Origin: JBGQBN01 sp041494805
Lineage (GTDB): Bacteria; Acidobacteriota; Terriglobia; Terriglobales; Acidobacteriaceae
Length of the DNA: 47,634 nt
Reading direction: 5' to 3'
Assembly: GCA_041494805.1 (NCBI GenBank)
Contig: JBGQBN010000030.1
Coordinates: 1-47,634, forward strand
Numbering within the stretch: position 1 is the first letter of the stretch; each line of letters opens with the position of its first letter. The translations under genes were made by a program, and so were the position numbers. Of the stretch, positions 14,805 to 23,072 are shown in pieces. A model generated the notes under the pieces. It was given only the letters and a program-made list of their open reading frames with translations. It did no database searches and was not told the DNA's origin.

Positions 14805-17225
14805 ATGAAGCAGCGGGTGGGGAAGCACACGGTTCTGGCTGGCATTCTACTTTGCGTATCTTTTTGCGTACCGTGGGCATGGGCGGGAGATGCGATACCC
14901 AAGGCAGCCTGGAAGCGTCCCATCGGTTTGCCTCTGCGCAACGCCGGGACAAAAAAGCCAGCGCTCGATTCCGGACACATTGACGACGGCTACTGGCAGG
15001 GAGCGCCGGTCGGCGGTTTCGGCGCGGGCACCTTCTCGCGCACTTATCGGGGCGACTTCGCGCGCTGGCATATAAAGACTGGTGTCCACAAGTACCAGAC
15101 TGTTTTTGCCAACGAGTTCGCTATGTACCAGAAGCCGGAGGGAGCGGCGGAAGGGGTCGCGCAGGTACTGGCGGCCACTCATCCCGAGGGCGGAGCGCTG
15201 GGTAGCTGGAAGTGGGACTACCCGGTGGCTGCCGGCGACTACTACGCTCTTTATCCCAAGTCCTGGTATGACTATCGCTGGGAGAAATTTCCCGCGCACG
15301 TGGTTTTGGAACAATTTTCTCCCATTCTTCCCGGCAACTATCGCGAGACCAGCTACCCGGTCGCCGTGTACCGCTGGCATGCGGAGAATCCCACAGATCA
15401 TTCGGTGACGGTGTCGGTTCTGCTCTCCTGGACCAACATGGTGGGCTGGTTCCGGAACTTCTCGCGCGACTTGAGCGGAAGTCTGAATGCGGGCAACCGT
15501 AACCGCTTCATGAATCAGGAAGGGATGAAGGGAATTGTCTTTGATCGCAACCGCAGTGGAGCCGTCCAGGAGGAATGGGATGGACAGTTCGCCATCGCGG
15601 CGTTGGAGTCTCCCGGTGTCGAAGTCACGTACCAAACCACGTTCTTGCCCGATGAAACCGATGGCAGCGCGGTATGGGCGCCATTCGCCAAAGACGGCAG
15701 GCTTGCCAACAGCGATCAAAACTGGGTGAGCAGTGGAGAACATCTCGGGGGAGCGATTGCTGTCCGCTTCACTCTGCAGCCGGGCGAAAAGCGGGTCATC
15801 CCGATGGTCATCGCGTGGGACCTGCCCATTGTGCAGTTCGGCTCGGGACGCAAATGGCTCCGCCACTACACAGATTTCTACGGCACAACTGGGACCAACG
15901 CGTGGAAGATAGCCCGGGACGGCCTGCTCAACGCTGCCCAATGGAGCGACGCCATCGATGCCTGGCAGGCGCCCTACGTCAACGACGAAAGCAAACCGCT
16001 GTGGTATCGGGGAGCGCTGTTCAACGAAATGTACACCGTCGCGGACGGCGGGTCGTTTTGGGGACGCCCGGCCGGATCCGACCCGAAAACTCCCAACTCG
16101 TTTGCCTTCATGGAGTGCTTTGATTACTCGTTTTACGGGACGCTCGATGTGCGCTTCTACGGCTCCATGCCGCTGGCCCTGTTCTGGCCGGAGATCGACA
16201 AGCAGGAACTGCGTCAATTTGCCGACACCGTGCCGGAAGACTTGACCGACAAATACTTGTGGCTGTGGAAGTCTCAGCAAACCGGCAAGCCTGAATTCCG
16301 AGTGCGAAAGGCAAAAGGCGCTGTGCCCCATGACCTGGGTGTGCCGGAGGAAGATCCGTTTGTGCAGCCGAACCAGTTCAGTTGGCAGAACACCAACGGC
16401 TGGAAGGACCTGAACAGCAAGTTTGTGCTCATGATTTACCGTGACTATGTGTTCACCGGCAAGAACGATCTCGCATTTCTGCGCTACACCTGGCCGGCGA
16501 TCCAGGAAGCGCTGGAATATTTGCGCCAGTACGACCGCGATGGTGACGGCGTTCCGGAAAATGACGGCTACCCGGACCAGACCTACGACGTCTGGGTGGT
16601 CCGGGGTGAGAGCGCCTATTGTGGCGGACTTTGGCTGGCGGCGCTGCGAGCAGCCGAGGAGATCGCTGGCTCACTGGGTGACACGGCCGCGGCGACCAGG
16701 TATCACGACCTGTTCACCAGGAGCCAGGCCAGCTACATCAGGAAGCTTTGGAATGGGGAATACTTCCGCTACGACACCAACAGCGAATATCGCGACAACG
16801 TGCAGGCCGACCAGCTCGCCGGCCAGTGGTACGCCAACATGACGGGGCTCGGCGACCTAGTCCCACGGGAGATGCGGCAAAAGGCACTGAAAAAGATTTA
16901 TGACTTCAACGTGATGAAGTTTGCCAACGGGGAGATGGGCGCGGTCAATGGCATGGGTGCGGATGGCAGCATCATCAAAACCAACGAGCAGGTGCAGGAG
17001 GTTTGGACCGGAACCACGTTCGGAGTAGCGGCCCTGATGCTCAGCGAAGGAATGAAAGACGAGGGCTACCGCACCGCCTGGGGCGTGTACCACGTCACCT
17101 ATGAGACCAAGGGCTACTGGTTCCGCACCCCGGAAGCCTGGGAGGTCGACGGAAATTACCGCGCGTCCATGTACATGCGTCCGGCGGCGATCTGGGCCAT
17201 GGAGATGACTGGGCCGCCTAAGTGA
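14805..17225 (+). CDS. Secreted GH116 family glycosidase (GBA2-like)
   Basis: An 806-residue enzyme with a signal peptide (about 1-27, ending PWAWA), so it acts outside the cytoplasm. The N-terminal beta-domain (GHIDDGYWQGAPVGGFGAGTF) and the C-terminal (alpha/alpha)6 domain of GH116 are both present. Family members such as GBA2 and TxGH116 are retaining beta-glucosidases, glucosylceramidases or xylosidases. The nucleophile block FMECFDYSFYGTLDVRFYGS places Glu437, and DGYPDQTYDVW places the acid/base candidate Asp591, very close to the 441/593 numbering of TxGH116. ATG 14805 with GGAGG at 14796-14800 starts exactly at the signal peptide; the open frame upstream is not used. The true sugar substrate cannot be read from sequence. 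Confidence 0.92.
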   Translation: MKQRVGKHTVLAGILLCVSFCVPWAWAGDAIPKAAWKRPIGLPLRNAGTKKPALDSGHIDDGYWQGAPVGGFGAGTFSRTYRGDFARWHIKTGVHKYQTVFANEFAMYQKPEGAAEGVAQVLAATHPEGGALGSWKWDYPVAAGDYYALYPKSWYDYRWEKFPAHVVLEQFSPILPGNYRETSYPVAVYRWHAENPTDHSVTVSVLLSWTNMVGWFRNFSRDLSGSLNAGNRNRFMNQEGMKGIVFDRNRSGAVQEEWDGQFAIAALESPGVEVTYQTTFLPDETDGSAVWAPFAKDGRLANSDQNWVSSGEHLGGAIAVRFTLQPGEKRVIPMVIAWDLPIVQFGSGRKWLRHYTDFYGTTGTNAWKIARDGLLNAAQWSDAIDAWQAPYVNDESKPLWYRGALFNEMYTVADGGSFWGRPAGSDPKTPNSFAFMECFDYSFYGTLDVRFYGSMPLALFWPEIDKQELRQFADTVPEDLTDKYLWLWKSQQTGKPEFRVRKAKGAVPHDLGVPEEDPFVQPNQFSWQNTNGWKDLNSKFVLMIYRDYVFTGKNDLAFLRYTWPAIQEALEYLRQYDRDGDGVPENDGYPDQTYDVWVVRGESAYCGGLWLAALRAAEEIAGSLGDTAAATRYHDLFTRSQASYIRKLWNGEYFRYDTNSEYRDNVQADQLAGQWYANMTGLGDLVPREMRQKALKKIYDFNVMKFANGEMGAVNGMGADGSIIKTNEQVQEVWTGTTFGVAALMLSEGMKDEGYRTAWGVYHVTYETKGYWFRTPEAWEVDGNYRASMYMRPAAIWAMEMTGPPK

Positions 17226-17606
17226 ATGGGGTCTTGGAAGTGAACCAGAACTCGAGGAGGGAAGTCATCCGGAACTCATCCGGCCTAGGACTCGCCGGCC
17301 CCATCGGCGGAAAACCGCGACTGGCCGAGGGAGGGCTGTTCCTTGGAGGGAGTCCATGGGCGCAGATTATGCTCCCTTAGGTGCATGTTTTTACTTGTTT
17401 TTGACAACTTCTTGCTCGTCGGCAGGGCCGACTTTACCCGCGTTTTAACTCTCAATGTCATTGTAAATCAATGACTTACGCGAGTTTCCCTGCTTGGCAG
17501 AGCAGGTGCTCTGGCATAGGCGACTTAGACTAACGATTCTTTTCCTCCCTGCACCCTTTATTGGCAGTACCAGCTCTAAAACAACGATTGGAGAAAGCAA
17601 GCGGAC
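17226..17606. other. 381-bp gap with palindromes, no gene seen
   Basis: This stretch holds a 7-bp inverted repeat GTCATTG/CAATGAC around TAAAT (17457-17475), an AGGGAG/CTCCCT pair followed by T-rich sequence near 17380-17403 that might end the GH116 transcript, and the sigma-54-like element listed separately. No short gene with a convincing start was found. Confidence 0.45.
17494..17513 (+). promoter_or_regulatory. Sigma-54-like element or operator palindrome
   Basis: TTGGCAGAGCAGGTGCT has the GG (17496-17497) and GC (17508-17509) dinucleotides spaced exactly 10 bases, as in -24/-12 promoters. The same bases form a perfect palindrome CAGAGCA-GG-TGCTCTG (17498-17513), so an operator is an equally good reading. 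It lies about 95 bases before the flavoprotein gene. Confidence 0.35.
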
Positions 17607-18971
17607 ATGAACTTTTCCGAGCCTGATTTTGACGTAGGCATCATTGGAGGTGGTCCCGCCGGTTCCAGTATGGCGGCCTACCTGGCGAAGGCAGGTGTCA
17701 ATTGCGTGGTGTTTGAGCGTGATCTCATGCCACGTCCGCATGTGGGCGAGTCACTGGTTCCATCCTCCACGCGAGTGTTCCGGGACCTGGGTTTCCTGCC
17801 CAAGATGGAAGAATCCGGGTTTCCCAAGAAATTCGGGGCGGCCTGGACTGCGGCCCACGGCGGAAGCGCTTACGACCTTAACTTTGACGGGCTCATGAGG
17901 AACGATGAAGCGGACATCCGCTTTGAAGAGCGCGATCAGGGCGTGGGACAGAACTACACCTGGTACGTGGACCGGGGAAAGTTTGATCTCATGCTGCTGC
18001 AGCATGCCAACGAACTGGGCGCCAAGGTCTACTCCGGGGTGTCGGTGAGCGGCGCGGATTTCGACTCCGATCCGCAAATTGTTTCCATCAAGTACACCAT
18101 GGGCAAGAAGGAAATGAGCACCAAGGTACGCATGGTGGTGGACGCCAGCGGCCGCAAGACCATCATGGGGAACCAGATGAAGTGGCGGATTCAGGATCCG
18201 GTGTTCGACCAGTACGCCATTCACACCTGGTTCGAGGACTACGACCGGAGTGCGATGGCCTATCGGGATAACATGAATAACTTCATCTTTATTCATTTCC
18301 TCCCGATCAGCAACACCTGGGTGTGGCAGATTCCGATCTCGGAGACCGTGACCAGCATCGGCGTGGTCACACAGAAGAAAAACTTCCCGGCGAAGAAGGA
18401 AGAGAGAAGTAAATTCTTCTGGGATTGCATCCAAACCCGGCCGGAATTCTACAAGGCGCTGAAGGAGTCAAAGCAGACTCGGCCCTTCAAGGAAGAGGGC
18501 GACTACAGCTATGCCATGAAGCAGCTCGCCGGGGACCGCCTGGTCCTGGTGGGCGACGCCGGACGATTCGTGGACCCGATCTTCTCGACCGGAGTCAGCA
18601 TTGCGTTGAACTGCTCCAAGTTTGCCCACAGGGACATCCTTAAGGGCCTGGAAACTGGCAGCTTCAAGCGCGAAACTTTCAAGGAATACGAATCGACGCT
18701 GAGGCGCGGCACGAAAAATTGGTACAACTTCATCAACGTGTACTACCGCCTGAATGTGTTGTTCACGGCTTTCATCATGGATCCCCGGTACCGGGTGGAC
18801 GTGATCAAGCTGCTGCAGGGCGATGTGTACGACGTGGATGAGCCAGCCGTGCTGACCCGGATGCGCAACATTGTCCGGGAAGTGGAGCGCAATCCGAAGC
18901 ACATCTGGCACAACTTGCTGGGCGACCTGACGTCCAATGTGTTCGCGGAAGCGGCAGAGGCCACCGTCTAG
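17607..18971 (+). CDS. Flavin-dependent halogenase-like oxidoreductase
   Basis: A 454-residue FAD protein. The dinucleotide-binding motif GIIGGGPAGSSMAAYL is at residues 11-26, and WVWQIP at 238-243 matches the WxWxIP fingerprint of FADH2-dependent halogenases, which chlorinate or brominate aromatic or aliphatic substrates using FADH2 from a separate reductase. GESLVPSS follows the FAD motif as in the CmlS/phenolic groups, and GFPKKFGAAW (71-80) holds lysines where the catalytic lysine is expected. The GDAGRFVDPIFSTGV block near residue 315 is the second FAD contact. Many relatives with WxWxIP have no shown halogenase activity, and no reductase, NRPS or PKS gene is nearby, so the activity is uncertain. 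Confidence 0.8.
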   Translation: MNFSEPDFDVGIIGGGPAGSSMAAYLAKAGVNCVVFERDLMPRPHVGESLVPSSTRVFRDLGFLPKMEESGFPKKFGAAWTAAHGGSAYDLNFDGLMRNDEADIRFEERDQGVGQNYTWYVDRGKFDLMLLQHANELGAKVYSGVSVSGADFDSDPQIVSIKYTMGKKEMSTKVRMVVDASGRKTIMGNQMKWRIQDPVFDQYAIHTWFEDYDRSAMAYRDNMNNFIFIHFLPISNTWVWQIPISETVTSIGVVTQKKNFPAKKEERSKFFWDCIQTRPEFYKALKESKQTRPFKEEGDYSYAMKQLAGDRLVLVGDAGRFVDPIFSTGVSIALNCSKFAHRDILKGLETGSFKRETFKEYESTLRRGTKNWYNFINVYYRLNVLFTAFIMDPRYRVDVIKLLQGDVYDVDEPAVLTRMRNIVREVERNPKHIWHNLLGDLTSNVFAEAAEATV

Positions 18972-19095
18972 GGGCCCATGCGGTTTCTTTACAAAAGGTT
19001 AGAGTAACTCCAATCCGGGCGGGTGGTCGACCTTGAAACGTCATACCCGCTCGGATTTGATGCGCCATAAACAAGAGCCGGAGAATCGCAGGGTC

Positions 19096-19599
19096 ATGTC
19101 CGCAACGACCAGGAATTTCGTGATTGCGTACGTCATCTTAGTCCTGCTGCCATTGGTTGGGCTTCTGGGAATCCTCAGGCAGGGGCGCAATCTGGCAGCG
19201 CCGGTGTCGGTGGATGGCAACTGGAAGCTGCAAGTGGATAGCAACCAACTGTCCGCAATGCCTTGCGGGAAATCCCTTGCCTCGGCTCAGGCTGCGGCGG
19301 TCACCATTTCACAGTCGGGCAGGAACTTCACTCTGAACCTGGCCAACGGGCCGAAGGCTACGGCTTCGGGTGTGATCGATGGAACTGCGCTCAAGGCATC
19401 AGTGCAACCCTCCGCTGCATGGGCCAGCGAAACGGGCTGCGGAAGCGACCGAGTGCTGACGCTCAGCGCCACCGTGGATCCGAAGGCGAATCCAAAATCG
19501 CTGGTGGGAATGTTGTCGGTCGAGGGCTGTCCAGCTTGCACTCCGGTTGAATTGCGGGCTATCCGCGAGGTCCAGGCCGAGGGGAAGAGGGGCCGATGA
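19096..19599 (+). CDS. Membrane-anchored protein coupled to the antiporter gene
   Basis: A 167-residue protein with an N-terminal membrane helix (NFVIAYVILVLLPLVGLLGIL, residues 7-27) and an extracytoplasmic domain with cysteines at CGKS, ETGCGS and GCPAC. The domain is rich in short beta strands (WKLQVDSNQL, AAVTISQSGRNFTLNLANG), resembling small lipocalin-like binding folds, but I do not recognise a family. Its stop codon overlaps the start of the antiporter gene in an ATGA arrangement, so translation is probably coupled and the products may work together at the membrane. The start at ATG 19096 is preferred because it places the helix at the N-terminus; ATG 19060 in the same frame is an alternative. 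Confidence 0.65.
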   Translation: MSATTRNFVIAYVILVLLPLVGLLGILRQGRNLAAPVSVDGNWKLQVDSNQLSAMPCGKSLASAQAAAVTISQSGRNFTLNLANGPKATASGVIDGTALKASVQPSAAWASETGCGSDRVLTLSATVDPKANPKSLVGMLSVEGCPACTPVELRAIREVQAEGKRGR

Positions 19600-20903
19600 T
19601 GCCGAACCTTTTCACACTCGTTCTGCAGATTGCGGTCATCCTGGCGGTGTGCCGGGTGGTGGGGACGATCTTCCAAGAAATACACCAACCCCGCGTGGTG
19701 GGCGAGATGTTCGCCGGCATTATGCTGGGACCGTCTTTGCTGGGGTGGATGGCTCCACAACTTTCGGTATATCTGTTTCCGCCGTCGAGCCTGGGGTTCC
19801 TGAACGCGTTGAGCCAGGTGGGTGTGGTGATCTTCATGTTCCTGGTGGGGTTGGGCATCAACCCGAAGGAACTGAAGCACCAGGGCCATGCCGCCGTGCT
19901 GACCAGCCACGTCAGCATCACCGCCCCGTTTGTGCTGGCGGCTTTTCTCTCGCTCTACCTGTATCCGAAGCTTTCCGATGACAGCGTGGCATTTACCAGC
20001 TTCGCCTTGTTCATGGGAGCGGCGATGAGCATCACCGCGTTCCCCGTGCTGGCGCGCATCCTGACAGAACGGGATTTGCTGCAGAGCCGGCTGGGGACGG
20101 TGGCGATTGCCTGTGCGGCCGTGGACGATGTGACCGGCTGGTGCATTCTGGCGTACATCGTGCTGCTCATCCGTAGCGCGCACACTGGGACACCAATATG
20201 GCTGACCGTGGGGGGACTGATCGGTTTTGCGCTGATCATGATTTATGGGGTTCGGCGGCTGCTGCGACGCTTTGAAACCATTCACCGGGAGCAGGGCGCA
20301 CTCAGCGAGAACCTGATGGCATTGATGCTCCTGTTGGTGCTGGGTTCGGCACTCTGCACCGACTGGCTGGGGCTGCATCTGTTATTCGGGGCGTTCCTGA
20401 TGGGCGCGATCATGCCCAAGGAACAGAAATTTGTGCGCTACGTGCTGGACCGGTTTGAGACCATCACCGTCACCTTGCTGCTGCCCCTGTTCTTTGCCTT
20501 CACAGGGTTGCACACGAACATCGGCCTGGTGAAGGGCCAGGAGATGTGGATCTACTGCGCTGTAATCATCGCGGTGGCGACCCTGGGAAAACTGGGCGGT
20601 TCCATGCTGGCCTCCTGGCTGACTGGCATGCCGGCGAGAGAAGCCGCTGGGCTGGGCACGCTGATGAACACGCGGGGGCTGATGGAATTGGTGATCCTTA
20701 ACATTGGTCTGGAGATCAAGGTCATCTCACCTGCGCTGTTCTCCATGATGGTGATCATGGCGCTGTTTACGACGTTCATGACCACACCGGTGCTGGAGTG
20801 GATCTGCCCGGACCGGCTGATTCGGGCCGCATCGGAAAGCATGCCGAGGCAGGTTCCAGTGCCACAGTTGGACCTGAAAGCCACCGACGGTTCGGCCGCT
20901 TAG
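19596..20903 (+). CDS. CPA2-family cation/proton antiporter
   Basis: A 435-residue inner-membrane protein with about 12 hydrophobic segments, of the Kef/NhaS3-like monovalent cation:proton antiporter-2 group. The signature HQPRVVGEMFAGIMLGPSLL lies near residues 30-50 and the ion-binding double aspartate in ACAAVDDVTGW near 175. It would exchange Na+ or K+ for H+. There is no C-terminal TrkA-N domain, so it is the short form. It starts at ATG 19596 (or 19599), overlapping the upstream gene's stop codon, with a GAGGGG ribosome site before it. The pqq promoter follows within 60 bases, so read-through into pqqA is possible. Confidence 0.9.
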   Translation: MMPNLFTLVLQIAVILAVCRVVGTIFQEIHQPRVVGEMFAGIMLGPSLLGWMAPQLSVYLFPPSSLGFLNALSQVGVVIFMFLVGLGINPKELKHQGHAAVLTSHVSITAPFVLAAFLSLYLYPKLSDDSVAFTSFALFMGAAMSITAFPVLARILTERDLLQSRLGTVAIACAAVDDVTGWCILAYIVLLIRSAHTGTPIWLTVGGLIGFALIMIYGVRRLLRRFETIHREQGALSENLMALMLLLVLGSALCTDWLGLHLLFGAFLMGAIMPKEQKFVRYVLDRFETITVTLLLPLFFAFTGLHTNIGLVKGQEMWIYCAVIIAVATLGKLGGSMLASWLTGMPAREAAGLGTLMNTRGLMELVILNIGLEIKVISPALFSMMVIMALFTTFMTTPVLEWICPDRLIRAASESMPRQVPVPQLDLKATDGSAA

Positions 20904-20938
20904 GGCCGCCCGACAGGGCTTTCGCCGTGGAAAGTTGC

Positions 20939-20965
20939 TGGACAAAGTCAGGAAATTGGTATAAA
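20939..20965 (+). promoter_or_regulatory. Candidate promoter of the pqq operon
   Basis: TGGACA (20939-20944) and TATAAA (20960-20965) are separated by 15 bases, and an alternative TTGCTG starts at 20935 with 19-base spacing. Either would start transcription shortly before the AAGGGG ribosome site of pqqA at 20980-20985. Confidence 0.4.
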
Positions 20966-20992
20966 ACAACATTCTCTGAAAGGGGCCTTACC

Positions 20993-21070
20993 ATGGAGTG
21001 GACCACACCGAAGTTCGAGGAAATTGCACTCAACTGCGAAATCAATTCCTACGCTAGCGCCGCGCTGTAA
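20993..21070 (+). CDS. pqqA: PQQ precursor peptide PqqA
   Basis: A 25-residue peptide, MEWTTPKFEEIALNCEINSY followed by ASAAL. PqqA supplies the glutamate and tyrosine that are cross-linked and converted into the cofactor pyrroloquinoline quinone. The conserved E-x-x-x-Y pair is present as Glu16 and Tyr20. The ATG at 20993 has an AAGGGG ribosome site seven bases upstream, and pqqB starts 9 bases after the stop. It is easy to miss because of its length, but position, motif and ribosome site agree. The C-terminal ASAAL tail would have to be removed by a protease during maturation; no pqqF gene is in the window. Confidence 0.93.
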   Translation: MEWTTPKFEEIALNCEINSYASAAL

Positions 21071-21079
21071 GCTGTAAGG

Positions 21080-22009
21080 ATGCGCATAGAAATCCTGGGC
21101 TCGGCCGCGGGGGGCGGCTTTCCGCAGTGGAATTGCGGCTGCCGGAACTGCCAGTCTCTGCGGGCCGGGACCTTCCCGGGAAAGAGGCGCACCCAAACCC
21201 AGGTTGCCGTCAGCAATGACGGACTCTCCTGGTTCCTGCTGAACGCATCCCCTGATCTGCGCCTGCAGATCGAGTCCGCGCCAGTGCTCCATCCTCGGGA
21301 CGGGGGGCGAAGTTCGCCCATAGCCGGCGTTGTGCTTACCAGCGGCGATCTCGACCAGATTGCAGGTCTGCTGTCACTGCGCGAACTGCAGCGGTTCAGA
21401 ATATATTGCACGGCTTCGATCCGCCGCGTTCTGCAGGAAAACAACAGTGTGTTTGCCATGCTGAATCGCGTGCCCGATCAGGTGATGTGGACGGAGATCA
21501 GGCCGGGAGAAAATTTTTCGTTGCTGACTGTGGCTGGGGAAGAATCGGGACTGAAGTGTGAGCCGTTCTCGCTGGGGAGCCGCTATCCTGCCTATGTTTC
21601 GCAACCGGGTTCGGCCGGCCTGTCGCCGCACGAAGCCTCGTTGGGCTTAATGCTGGGAGCGCCCTCGGGGAAGCGGTTGGCTTATCTGCCGGCGGTTCCA
21701 GCGGCGGACGATGGGTTGTTGCAGCGCCTGGAGGCTGCTGATCTGCTACTGTTCGACGGCACTTTCTGGAGCGATGATGAACTGATTCTGGTGCAGGGTG
21801 CCGGGGCCACGGCGCGTGAAATGGGACACATTCCAGTGGCGTCGGCGGAAGGAAGCTTGCGGAAGCTAGCGGGATTACGGCGTCCGCGCAAGATTTTTCT
21901 GCACGTGAACAACACTAATCCCATGCTGGATGAATCCAGCGCCGAGCACCGCGAGGTTCGTGGAGCGGGTTGGGAAGTGGCGGAGGACGGATGGCACTTC
22001 GATCTGTGA
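21080..22009 (+). CDS. pqqB: PQQ biosynthesis protein PqqB
   Basis: A 309-residue metallo-beta-lactamase-fold protein that hydroxylates the tyrosine ring of the excised Glu-Tyr intermediate during PQQ synthesis. The N-terminal RIEILGSAAGGGFPQWNCGC with a following RNC is diagnostic and includes the CxCxxC structural zinc site. The usual beta-lactamase HxHxDH is replaced by a SGDLDQIAGLLSLRE version, as is common in PqqB. The C-terminal AREMGHIP block is typical. It follows pqqA by 9 bases and its stop lies inside the start region of pqqC. Confidence 0.95.
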   Translation: MRIEILGSAAGGGFPQWNCGCRNCQSLRAGTFPGKRRTQTQVAVSNDGLSWFLLNASPDLRLQIESAPVLHPRDGGRSSPIAGVVLTSGDLDQIAGLLSLRELQRFRIYCTASIRRVLQENNSVFAMLNRVPDQVMWTEIRPGENFSLLTVAGEESGLKCEPFSLGSRYPAYVSQPGSAGLSPHEASLGLMLGAPSGKRLAYLPAVPAADDGLLQRLEAADLLLFDGTFWSDDELILVQGAGATAREMGHIPVASAEGSLRKLAGLRRPRKIFLHVNNTNPMLDESSAEHREVRGAGWEVAEDGWHFDL

Positions 22010-22794
22010 AACCGACTAAACCACAGAGGACACCGAGGACACAGAGGATCAAGCCGACGGCCGACGCCACTCCGCTCACACCCGAAGAACTGCGGATGCG
22101 GCTGCGCCGGGTGGGTGAAGAGCAGTACCACCATCGTCATCCGTTTCATCTGCTGATGCACGAAGGGAAGTTGAGCCGTGGGCAACTACAGGCCTGGGCA
22201 TTGAACCGCTACTACTACCAGAAGATGATCCCGATCAAAGACGCCATCATTCTCTCGCGTAGTGATGACGCTGATTTTCGCCGGGCGTGGCGTAAACGCG
22301 TGGTCGATCACGACGGAGATGCCACGCAAGAAGGCGGGATCGAGCGCTGGATCCGTCTGGCAGAGGCTACCGGGCTGGATCGCGAACGCGTCACCGGCTG
22401 CACGGAAATCCTGCCCGGTGTCCGGTATGCGGTGGACGCCTATCTCGATCTGGTTAGGAACCGCACGTTTCTGGAGGCGGTGGCGTCTTCGCTGACGGAG
22501 CTTTTTTCGCGGGACTTGATCGCCTTGCGGATGGATCGGCTGCGCCAGCATTACCCGTGGCTTTCGAGTGGGCTCGACTACTTCAAGGCGCGTCTCCACC
22601 AGGCGCCGGAGGATGCACGCTTTGCCCTGCAGTGGGTGACGGAGCATGCAGGAACGCGTGCCGAGCAAGAATTGGCTATCGGGGCGCTGCGCGCTAAATG
22701 TGACATTCTCTGGGCGCAACTGGACGCGTTGCACTTTGCCTACGTGCAGCCGGGATGGCCGCCGCCGGGCGCGTTTCGTACTGAGGAGGCGTAG
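21991..22794 (+). CDS. pqqC: Pyrroloquinoline-quinone synthase PqqC
   Basis: A 267-residue oxidase catalysing the last step of PQQ synthesis, the ring closure and eight-electron oxidation of AHQQ without metal or cofactor. The helical PqqC core is clear from TPEELRMRLRRVGEEQYHHRHPFHLLMHEG (near residues 31-60), NRYYYQKMIPIKDAIILSR and VVDHDGD. The N-terminus is about 25 residues longer than usual and is rich in Lys, Arg, Pro and Thr. It is encoded by a short genomic repeat (22021-22048). ATG 21991, with GGAGG at 21982-21986, overlaps pqqB by 19 bases; GTG 22006 is the only other likely start and still includes the repeat. Confidence 0.94.
   Translation: MALRSVKPTKPQRTPRTQRIKPTADATPLTPEELRMRLRRVGEEQYHHRHPFHLLMHEGKLSRGQLQAWALNRYYYQKMIPIKDAIILSRSDDADFRRAWRKRVVDHDGDATQEGGIERWIRLAEATGLDRERVTGCTEILPGVRYAVDAYLDLVRNRTFLEAVASSLTELFSRDLIALRMDRLRQHYPWLSSGLDYFKARLHQAPEDARFALQWVTEHAGTRAEQELAIGALRAKCDILWAQLDALHFAYVQPGWPPPGAFRTEEA
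22021..22048 (+). repeat. CCACAGAGGACAC-type repeat inside pqqC
   Basis: CCACAGAGGACACCGAGGAC continues with ACAGAGGA, so the GAGGACAC unit is iterated. The same motif follows tldD at 2216-2233. Here it is read in frame as QRTPRTQR within the PqqC N-terminus. Confidence 0.75.
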
Positions 22795-22796
22795 TC

Positions 22797-23072
22797 GTGC
22801 CTCGCCCACTGGATTCCAGCCGGCCTCACTTCGCATCCGGTTGCCGTTGGGGTGCTCATGGCGAGAATCCGGTCGTACTTTATCCGGAAGGCATGATCCG
22901 GGTGGAAGGGCCCGGCCGGGCCATCCTGGAACTGTGCGATGGCCAGCGTACGGTCGAGGAAATCGCTAAGGTCTTGTCGGAGCGGTACCGCAGCGCTGAT
23001 CCGGCAAAGATTCGAGAAGACGTGGCTAGCTTCCTCGAAGGCTTGCAGCAGAAGCGCATTGTGGACTACTGA
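22797..23072 (+). CDS. pqqD: PQQ peptide chaperone PqqD
   Basis: A 91-residue RRE-fold protein that binds PqqA and presents it to the radical SAM enzyme PqqE. The core LYPEGMIRVEGPGRAILELCDGQRTVEEIAKVL is the standard PqqD pattern. GTG 22797 is the start, with a GAGGAGG ribosome site at 22783-22789 that lies inside the pqqC 3' end. Its TGA overlaps the pqqE ATG by one base, a tight coupling that fits the PqqD-PqqE complex. Confidence 0.94.
   Translation: MPRPLDSSRPHFASGCRWGAHGENPVVLYPEGMIRVEGPGRAILELCDGQRTVEEIAKVLSERYRSADPAKIREDVASFLEGLQQKRIVDY

Noticed and set aside
14847..16331. Long minus-strand reading frame (494 codons) inside the GH116 gene
   Set aside because: It is the opposite-strand shadow of a gene with clear family motifs and signal peptide; its own translation shows no recognisable domain.
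19287..20378. Minus-strand reading frame (363 codons) opposite the antiporter
   Set aside because: It is rich in His, Gln and Arg as expected for a shadow of a membrane protein gene, with no known motifs.
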